From NCBI GenBank assembly GCA_910584965.1, contig CAJUDZ010000038.1, positions 1-28,060 of the forward strand: DNA of 28,060 bases, given 5' to 3'. A program made the translations under genes and the position numbers. Shown in pieces: positions 23,449-28,060 of the stretch. Each line of letters begins with the position of its first letter. Within the stretch, counting starts at the first letter, position 1. Origin of the DNA: an uncultured Lachnospiraceae bacterium (GTDB taxonomy: Bacteria; Bacillota; Clostridia; Lachnospirales; Lachnospiraceae). The notes beneath the pieces were generated by a model. That model was not told the DNA's origin, did not search any database, and saw nothing but the letters and a program-made list of their open reading frames with translations.

Positions 23449-23484
23449 AAAAGAAAGAGCGGAACTTGCCACCGCTCTTTTTAA
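23447..23484. terminator. Bidirectional terminator
   Basis: AAAGAGCGG (23454-23462) pairs with CCGCTCTTT (23472-23480) around a 9-nt loop, with A-runs before and T-runs after. It can end both the plus-strand 55-aa gene and the minus-strand 157-aa gene. Confidence 0.85.
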
Positions 23485-23525
23485 ATATAATATTCACCGA
23501 AAGTTATTTTTGAATCCAGGATATT

Positions 23526-23999
23526 TCATGAGCCTGCCTGCAATTCTTTTTCTAAGAATTGTTTTATGTATGGATTGTTTTCCTCATTCAATGAAGGCTG
23601 AAACGCCATGTAACGGCATTTCTGATACAGCTCACCATCCAGCACAAAGGTATATCCCATGATACATTTCGGATTACAGTCATTTGGATTGATAAGCCGT
23701 TTGCAGACAGACGCTTTCCTGATTTCCTTTTTTACTTTTTCGGGCAGTATATCAAGAAAGTCCTGGTATTCTTGTATATGTTCGGGATAAATGCGGAGCT
23801 TCATTCCCGTTTTACGGGATATGAATGTTGCCAGAGTCCTTTTGCTGCTGTTTAGCACATAGGACACAACATAGCCGCTTTTCTGCGATTTTATGTCGCA
23901 TTTGCAGCCGTTTTCCGTCAGGTATTCGTTGATTTGGTTTACAAAGCTGCGGAAACGCTCGTCAACCGTTTCCATAAACATATTAAATTTTTCGTCCAT
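23526..23999 (-). CDS. Conserved-looking hypothetical protein with a Cys cluster (157 aa)
   Basis: This 157-residue soluble protein has an N-terminal helical part (MDEKFNMFMETVDERFRSFV) and a central beta-rich region (GYVVSYVLNSSKRTLATFIS, GMKLRIYPEHI). The Cys-bearing segment KASVCKRLINPNDCNPKC is followed by GYTFVLDGELYQKCRYMAFQ. The spaced cysteines suggest a metal or disulfide site. The pattern resembles hypothetical proteins I associate with Clostridia genomes, but no function is known to me. A minus-strand GGAGGG precedes the ATG at 23999. The gene ends at the shared bidirectional terminator. Confidence 0.75.
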   Translation of the reverse strand: MDEKFNMFMETVDERFRSFVNQINEYLTENGCKCDIKSQKSGYVVSYVLNSSKRTLATFISRKTGMKLRIYPEHIQEYQDFLDILPEKVKKEIRKASVCKRLINPNDCNPKCIMGYTFVLDGELYQKCRYMAFQPSLNEENNPYIKQFLEKELQAGS

Positions 24000-24121
24000 A
24001 AGTCCCTCCGTTGTCCAACATTTCTGTCAATTTCCGTATTGTCCCATTTACAGCGGGGTTTTTCCGCCTCTTTGGCGCAACTATAAAATCATGTTCGATT
24101 TCCATATCAGGCATTGATCTT

Positions 24122-24251
24122 TTGTATTATAAGACATATTTTTAAATCTTTCCTCTCAGTTTCTGCACGAAAAAGAGAGGCGGCTATTCGAAAATGAACG
24201 GCAGGGCATACAGACTTTGGTAACCGGGGATGTATTGCCTGATTTGGAATG
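24122..24251 (+). other. Non-coding gap with a short start-less frame
   Basis: Bases 24000-24260 hold no complete gene. A plus-strand frame ending in RLFENERQGIQTLVTGDVLP then DLE and a stop at 24249-24251 looks protein-like but has no start codon. It may be the 3' remnant of a lost gene. Confidence 0.25.
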
Positions 24252-24260
24252 ACTTTCCGG

Positions 24261-25640
24261 TTACGCCAGTATTTTTTTCAAACGGTATATTCCTTCCTCT
24301 AAATTTTGAATGGCCGGCGGCGTAATGACGGAAATCCTGACAAATTTTTCTGCGGCCTTATTGCCCACCGTGAACCTCTCGGCGCCATATACCTGAACAC
24401 CGGCCTGCTTTGCGCAGATTTCGAAGCTTTTTCCGGTAAAATGATCGGGTAAACGTATACACCTCATCGGACTTGTAATCTGACTTTCGGTTACGAAACC
24501 ATGCAGCATTTCGTTGATGATGAAATTGCGTTTCATGATCTCCTGTTGTCGTTCCCTGAGAATTTCATCGGCCGTTCCATTCTCAATAAGCCCGGCAGAG
24601 ATGTCCGCAAGCAGGGGAGAAATTGAAATATTCATGGAGTACAGTACTTCTGTTACGATCTGATAATATCTTTGCGGTACATGAACATAAGCGGTTCTCA
24701 AGCCGGCGGAGATGGTTTTGGACAGACTTGACAAATAAATAACCTGTTCCGGTGCGAATTTTGCAATCGGAGGCAATGGCTTTTCTTCCAGAAGATTGTT
24801 GATTCCGTCTTCAATGATGAGCAAATCTTTTTCCTGTGCTACTCGTGCAATCATCTTTCTTGTTTCTACAGACATGATATGGGCAGTAGGGTTATGAAAA
24901 TCCGGAATGACATAAATCCCCTTTATATGTTCATTTTGAATTGCGTAGCGGATTCCATCTTCTGTCATTTCCAAGTTTTTCTGCTGAATCGGTAATAAAT
25001 GGATTCCCAATAACTTGGCGGCGGTCTTAACGCCGGGATAGGTTGACGGATCGGTTCCGATCTTATCCCCCCGTTGTAATAATGCGCCAAGCGCCGCGGT
25101 TAAGGCATTCTGGCCGCCCGCTGCTAAAATCAAATGCTGAATATCCGTGTGGAATCCTGATTTTTGAAGCCAGACGGCACCGGCCTGGCGCTGTCTGGCG
25201 GTGCCCTCCGGGACTCCATAAGAAAAGAGTTTCAGGGCATCCGGCTTTTTCAGCAGTCCTTCGGCATACTGCTTGACCTTATGGCTGCCGGCAATCTGCG
25301 GAACCAAAGCGCCCATATCGATCATCCGGGCGCTTTCTTTCCCGCAAAGGAGTATCGTTTCTGCGGTCACATCCGCTGAGACATAAGTACCGTTTCCGAC
25401 AGAGGCGGATAAAAGTCCTTTTTGTTCACATAATCGGAACGCTCTGGATATGGTACTTAAATTTACATTTAAAAAGTCTGCCAGCTCGCGCTGCGGCGGC
25501 AGTTTTGTTCCTGCCTTCAACCGGCCGTTTTTAATATCTTCTTCCAGCAGGCTGACCAATGCCAGATATTTCGGGCCTGATGTCCTGCTCAGATCGGGTT
25601 TCCAGCTCATTGGATAATTATCAAATGAATTTACGGACAT
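24261..25640 (-). CDS. MocR/PdxR-type GntR regulator with aminotransferase-like domain
   Basis: This 459-residue MocR-family regulator has a winged helix of the GntR type in residues about 20-90 (KLPPQRELADFLNVNLSTISRAFRLCEQKGLL). A fold-type I aminotransferase domain follows, with AAGGQNALTAALGALL, VIPDFHNPTAHIMS, IIEDGINN and the PLP lysine K308 in LSSLSKTISAGLRTAYV. Members use PLP or an amino compound as effector and control vitamin B6, GABA or amino-acid genes. The ATG at 25640 has GGAGG seven nt upstream; a longer frame from 25727 lacks support. The gene is divergent from an aminotransferase whose promoter interleaves with its own, so that gene is the likely target. Confidence 0.92.
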   Translation of the reverse strand: MSVNSFDNYPMSWKPDLSRTSGPKYLALVSLLEEDIKNGRLKAGTKLPPQRELADFLNVNLSTISRAFRLCEQKGLLSASVGNGTYVSADVTAETILLCGKESARMIDMGALVPQIAGSHKVKQYAEGLLKKPDALKLFSYGVPEGTARQRQAGAVWLQKSGFHTDIQHLILAAGGQNALTAALGALLQRGDKIGTDPSTYPGVKTAAKLLGIHLLPIQQKNLEMTEDGIRYAIQNEHIKGIYVIPDFHNPTAHIMSVETRKMIARVAQEKDLLIIEDGINNLLEEKPLPPIAKFAPEQVIYLSSLSKTISAGLRTAYVHVPQRYYQIVTEVLYSMNISISPLLADISAGLIENGTADEILRERQQEIMKRNFIINEMLHGFVTESQITSPMRCIRLPDHFTGKSFEICAKQAGVQVYGAERFTVGNKAAEKFVRISVITPPAIQNLEEGIYRLKKILA

Positions 25641-25658
25641 GATGATTCCTCCACATTG

Positions 25659-25695
25659 AATTGTCTGCATGTTGACTGCCAAAATTGTTTTGCAT
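25659..25695. promoter_or_regulatory. Candidate MocR operator (direct repeats)
   Basis: AATTGT-N-TGCAT (25659-25670) and AATTGT-NN-TGCAT (25683-25695) are direct repeats with a 24-25 bp period. They lie in the regulator's leader next to both promoters. MocR-type regulators usually bind direct repeats. This is inferred from layout only. Confidence 0.4.
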
Positions 25696-25698
25696 ACA

Positions 25699-25727
25699 AT
25701 TTTACTATTGTTCGGCTCGATTTTCAA
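25699..25727 (-). promoter_or_regulatory. Promoter of the MocR-type regulator
   Basis: Minus-strand TTGAAA (25722-25727), 17 bp and TAAAAT (25699-25704). It occupies the same DNA as the plus-strand promoter at 25708-25736. Confidence 0.7.
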
Positions 25728-25736
25728 GATTATAAT
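25708..25736 (+). promoter_or_regulatory. Promoter of the aminotransferase gene
   Basis: TTGTTC (25708-25713), 17 bp and TATAAT (25731-25736). The -35 box lies inside the spacer of the opposing promoter, so both cannot be occupied at once. Confidence 0.7.
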
Positions 25737-25839
25737 GATGTTATCTTTTTACCGACAGGGATTTCGGAAATTTCGGAACCGTTACAGAGCCAATACAGCG
25801 TTGGAAGAGCAAATCAGAATGAAACAGGGAGCAGTCAAT

Positions 25840-27024
25840 ATGGAAAAGTTATTATCCGACAGAATTAAATCGACACCGCCGTCTTTTATCAGAAGTATTT
25901 TGAAAACCGCAGCTGACCCGGATATCATTTCTTTTGCGGGAGGACTGCCGAACCCGGTGTCTTTTCCGCAGGAGGAACTTCTGGCGTCGATGGAACGCAT
26001 TGTTGAAACATATGGAAGCGCTCTGTTTCAATACTCGATTACGGCAGGACTTCCCGAACTGCGTCAATATATTGCGGAGCGGTATAACAGAAATTTTGGA
26101 TTGCGGCTTACGATGGATAATGTTCTGATTACCACCGGTTCACAGCAGGCGCTTGATCTTATTTCAAAAGTTTTATTGAATGCAAAGGACGGAGTAATTA
26201 TTGAAAAGCCGAGTTATCTGGGAGCTATTCAGGCTTTTTCACAGTATCAGCCGGTTTTTTATCCTGTCGAATTAACGGAAAGCGGACTGAACATAGAGCA
26301 ATTCAAAACAGCGTTACAAAATAATATTAAATTCGTATATGCCATTCCTGATTTTCAGAATCCGACCGGCCTTACTTACTCGCTTGAAAACCGGAACTGC
26401 ATTTACGAAATTTTAAAAGATTATGAAATCGTTCTGATTGAAGACGACCCCTATGGGGAACTGCGTTTTGACGGTGTCAGGCTTCCTTATATCGGCGCCG
26501 GCAGACTGCCGGGCAGTATTCTGCTCGGAACATTTTCCAAAACCGTTACACCCGGCATGCGTGTCGGATTTGTGATCTGCGCCGATCAGGAATTGTTAAA
26601 ACATATTTCCGTTGCAAAAGAAGCCAGCGATTTGCATACAAATATTTTTGCGCAATATCTGATCTGGGATTATCTGAAACATAACGACTATGAAGCGCAT
26701 ATTGCCAAAATCAAGCAGCTATACAAAGAACAGGCACAGGCTATGATGGACGCCATGGAGCGTTATTTTCCGCCAACCGTTCAGTACACCCGGCCTCAAG
26801 GGGGGATGTTTTTGTGGGTGACTCTGCCGGAGGGCGTCAGTTCATTATCTCTGCTTCCCAAAGCCTTAGATAAAAAAGTGGCATTTGTACCGGGCGACCC
26901 ATTTTATATTAATAGGAAAAATACCAATACCATGCGCCTGAATTATACGAATGCTGACTGTGAAACGATTGATGAAGGGATTCGCAGATTAGGAGATTTG
27001 CTGAAAGAACTCTCTGTGCAGTAA
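25840..27024 (+). CDS. PLP-dependent aminotransferase, class I/II (2-aminoadipate/LysN-like)
   Basis: This 394-residue fold-type I aminotransferase starts MEKLLSDRIKSTPPSFIRSI. It carries DIISFAGGLPNP, ITAGLPELRQYIAERYN, TTGSQQALDLISKVLL, the cofactor aspartate region AIPDFQNPTGLTYS, VLIEDDPYGELRFDG, and the Schiff-base lysine K234 in GTFSKTVTPGMRVGF. The C-terminal RPQGGMFLWVTLP is also typical. The pattern fits the 2-aminoadipate/aromatic-type aminotransferases related to the MocR C-terminal domain. The true substrate is uncertain. The ATG at 25840 has GGGAGC about 8 nt upstream; the longer frame from 25669 would cover the promoter and operator and is rejected. Expression is probably controlled by the divergent MocR regulator. 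Confidence 0.93.
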   Translation: MEKLLSDRIKSTPPSFIRSILKTAADPDIISFAGGLPNPVSFPQEELLASMERIVETYGSALFQYSITAGLPELRQYIAERYNRNFGLRLTMDNVLITTGSQQALDLISKVLLNAKDGVIIEKPSYLGAIQAFSQYQPVFYPVELTESGLNIEQFKTALQNNIKFVYAIPDFQNPTGLTYSLENRNCIYEILKDYEIVLIEDDPYGELRFDGVRLPYIGAGRLPGSILLGTFSKTVTPGMRVGFVICADQELLKHISVAKEASDLHTNIFAQYLIWDYLKHNDYEAHIAKIKQLYKEQAQAMMDAMERYFPPTVQYTRPQGGMFLWVTLPEGVSSLSLLPKALDKKVAFVPGDPFYINRKNTNTMRLNYTNADCETIDEGIRRLGDLLKELSVQ

Positions 27025-27083
27025 TGGATTTCGAATCGTTTCGGACCGTATTCCGGAATTTTCAGCGGAATCCGGACAAGGTA

Positions 27084-27113
27084 TTGACAAAGTAAAATGT
27101 CTTGTGATACAAT
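27084..27113 (+). promoter_or_regulatory. Promoter of tRNA-Thr
   Basis: TTGACA (27084-27089), an 18-bp spacer and TACAAT (27108-27113) with TGA before it (extended -10). The leader contains a small GCGGA/TCCGC hairpin. Confidence 0.75.
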
Positions 27114-27181
27114 ACAATTCGGCAAACGGATAAAAGCCGACGCGGATGGATTCCGCCGGGTTTTAAACGTCTGCGGAACAG

Positions 27182-27254
27182 GCTGCTGTAGCACAGTCGG
27201 TAGTGCGTCGCATTGGTAGTGCGGAGGTCACGGGTCCGATTCCCGTCAGCAGCT
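27182..27254 (+). tRNA. tRNA-Thr (anticodon GGT)
   Basis: A 73-nt cloverleaf is present. The acceptor stem is GCTGCTG/CAGCAGC with discriminator T. The D arm is GCAC/GTGC, and the anticodon stem TCGCA/TGCGG has loop TTGGTAG, giving GGT, which reads ACC/ACU (Thr). The T arm is ACGGG/CCCGT with loop TCCGATT. CCA is not encoded. It has its own promoter and terminator and stands alone between the aminotransferase gene and the small-protein gene. Confidence 0.93.
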
Positions 27255-27265
27255 CTAAATTATTG

Positions 27266-27312
27266 AAAATAAAGGCTTTTCGAGGTGTTACATTTCGAAA
27301 GGTCTTTATTTT
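27266..27312 (+). terminator. Terminator after tRNA-Thr
   Basis: An 18-bp stem (27266-27283 with 27295-27312, two wobble or mismatch positions) begins AAAATAAAG and ends CTTTATTTT. The A- and T-rich base could also act as a terminator in the other direction. Confidence 0.8.
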
Positions 27313-27348
27313 GTTATAGAATATGGCATATATATGGTTTGTCCCTAT

Positions 27349-27364
27349 CCTCAGTGGACAAGGG
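27349..27364. repeat. Solitary copy of the MITE terminal sequence
   Basis: CCTCAGTGGACAAGGG is identical to 16 bases of the right end of the element at 21122-21394 (plus positions 21378-21393, inverted). No second end or internal hairpins follow, so it looks like a relic end. It lies directly before the promoter at 27369. Confidence 0.6.
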
Positions 27365-27368
27365 TATA

Positions 27369-27397
27369 TTGAACTTTTTAAAAATGTATTGTACAAT
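27369..27397 (+). promoter_or_regulatory. Promoter of the small frameshifted gene
   Basis: TTGAAC (27369-27374), 17 bp and TACAAT (27392-27397). The -35 begins 5 nt after the MITE-end relic. TGGAGG (27468-27473) serves the ATG at 27482. Confidence 0.65.
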
Positions 27398-27481
27398 AAA
27401 AGCATAATAAAATCGGTGTTATAAATAGGAAAATCTGTAAAGAAAAACGCACCGGGTATAAAGATTATGGAGGATTAAGCA

Positions 27482-27704
27482 ATGGATATCAAAGGATATA
27501 TCAGTAAAATTGTAGAAGAGGTCTCAAAAAATCCCAATATGAAAAGAGCAGTTTGAAAAGGAGCCCGTAAAGGTAGTAGAGAACGTAATAGGCATTGATC
27601 TGCCAGATGATGTTGTCATGAAAATTGTTGATGGCGTAAAGGCTAAGCTGACCGTGGATGGGGTATCTAAAGTTGCAGATACTTTAAAGGGAATATTTAA
27701 GTAA
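27482..27704 (+). pseudogene. Small acidic protein gene with a 1-nt frameshift (73 aa if restored)
   Basis: The ATG after TGGAGG reads MDIKGYISKIVEEVSKNPNM and reaches TGA at 27554-27556. Dropping one A from the AAAA run at 27542-27545 joins it to KEQFEKEPVKVVENVIGIDL, then PDDVVMKIVDGVKAKLTVDG, and a stop at 27702. The restored product is 73 residues of two helical parts around a P..V.E.VIGIDLPDD core. This recalls, faintly, the hydrophobic/acidic leader segments of nitrile-hydratase-like (NHLP/Nif11) RiPP precursors, but no core peptide is obvious. Promoter and terminator are intact, so the lesion is recent, phase-variable or a sequencing error. Confidence 0.65.
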
Positions 27705-27748
27705 TGGATGAAGTTGAGAGGTCGGGGAATCATATTTTTAATTAATAA

Positions 27749-27776
27749 AGCCAGTCCGGATAGTGGGCTGGCTTTT
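27749..27776 (+). terminator. Terminator of the small gene, at the IS256 boundary
   Basis: AGCCAGTCC (27749-27757) pairs with GGGCTGGCT (27765-27773), with one G-T pair, around a 7-nt loop and followed by TTT. The presumed end of the IS256-type element begins immediately after, at about 27778. Confidence 0.8.
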
Positions 27777-27777
27777 A

Positions 27778-28060
27778 GGGTAGTGTAAAATAGTTTGTGT
27801 CTTTGGAAAAAAATACCTCTTTTTTGGTAAGAATCAAGATATGACAATTCTTATCGAAAAGGAGTATTTTTATGCCAGCAACAAAACAACAAATACGACA
27901 GATTATTGCAGATAACAACCTTAACAGCGTGGCTGATGTTTACAGCCTGCTAAAGGACAGCTTCAAAGATATCCTTCAGGAACTTATGGAAGCGGAACTG
28001 GATGTATCCCTTGGCTACGAAAAAAACCAGAAAGGTGATGCTCCCACATCCAACAAACGT
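27778..28060 (+). mobile_element. Left part of an IS256-family insertion sequence
   Basis: A candidate terminal repeat starts at about 27778 (GGGTAGTGTAAAATAGTTTG), followed by a short leader and a Mutator/IS256-type transposase start. The right end and the target duplication are outside the window, so the exact boundary is unproven. Confidence 0.6.
27872..28060 (+). CDS. IS256-family transposase (N-terminal part)
   Basis: The first 63 residues are visible: MPATKQQIRQIIADNNLNSV, then a segment ending LKDSFKDILQELMEAELDVS, then LGYEKNQKGDAP and TSNKR at the edge. The L..EL.EAELD..LGYEK pattern is the hallmark N terminus of IS256/Mutator DDE transposases, which are about 390-410 residues in full. 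AAAAGGAG lies 7 nt before the ATG. The catalytic DDE residues are beyond the window. Confidence 0.9.
   Translation, partial: MPATKQQIRQIIADNNLNSVADVYSLLKDSFKDILQELMEAELDVSLGYEKNQKGDAPTSNKR

Noticed and set aside
24020..24030. TTGACA on the minus strand upstream of the 157-aa gene
   Set aside because: A -10 at normal spacing would fall in the ribosome site of that gene, leaving no room for a transcript start.
25669..25839. N-terminal extension of the aminotransferase frame up to 25669
   Set aside because: It would cover both promoters and the operator-like repeats, encodes an atypical hydrophobic stretch, and the ATG at 25840 has the ribosome site and family N terminus.
27182..27254. tRNA-Thr 3' end as an attachment site for the nearby island
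   Set aside because: No duplicated tRNA 3' segment was seen elsewhere in the window, and the recombinase is of the serine type, which seldom uses tRNA ends.

Overview
The window looks like chromosomal DNA of a Gram-positive Clostridia bacterium, most likely a Lachnospiraceae-type gut anaerobe. This is inferred from gene content and order: a sporulation-type sigma-H gene downstream of cysE-cysS-mrnC-rlmB, an ECF vitamin transporter, strong AGGAGG ribosome sites, moderate-GC core genes and markedly AT-rich accessory segments. Species cannot be fixed from the sequence alone.

Layout. (1) 1-2923: a divergent promoter pair, a small HTH protein, a 5'-truncated remnant of a large polytopic membrane protein, and a polytopic GT-C-like membrane protein. 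(2) 2947-5203: an AT-rich two-gene cassette with its own promoter and terminator. It encodes an ABC/SMC-like ATPase and a small Toprim-like partner, and resembles OLD/PARIS/AbiL-type defence architecture. (3) 5248-8245: a CoA block made of a predicted pantothenate ECF transporter, coaX and coaBC, followed by a MATE exporter and ispF. (4) 10249-10372: a 37-nt-arm palindrome, then a response regulator and a large PocR-domain hybrid histidine kinase that form a signalling pair. (5) 14207-20724: cysE, cysS, mrnC, rlmB, a surface SGNH hydrolase with two repeat arrays, and sigH. This is the classic Firmicutes cysE-to-sigH neighbourhood, but the SGNH gene occupies the slot usually held by yacP/rae1.

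(6) 20725-24260: an AT-rich island-like stretch. It holds a serine recombinase killed by two lesions (a 1-nt deletion and a 273-bp TA-flanked MITE-like insertion), small hypothetical genes, an XRE-type repressor and a Cys-containing hypothetical protein. (7) 24261-27024: a MocR/PdxR-type regulator divergent from a PLP aminotransferase, with interleaved promoters. (8) 27084-28060: tRNA-Thr(GGT) with promoter and terminator, a solitary relic of the MITE end, a frameshifted small protein gene, and the start of an IS256-type transposase running off the window.

The best candidates for something undescribed are the ATPase/Toprim-like pair, the structured MITE whose two hairpins share the same apical motif, the repeat-rich SGNH protein embedded in the sigH operon, and the small frameshifted protein next to the IS256 element. 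No CRISPR array and no rRNA were seen.
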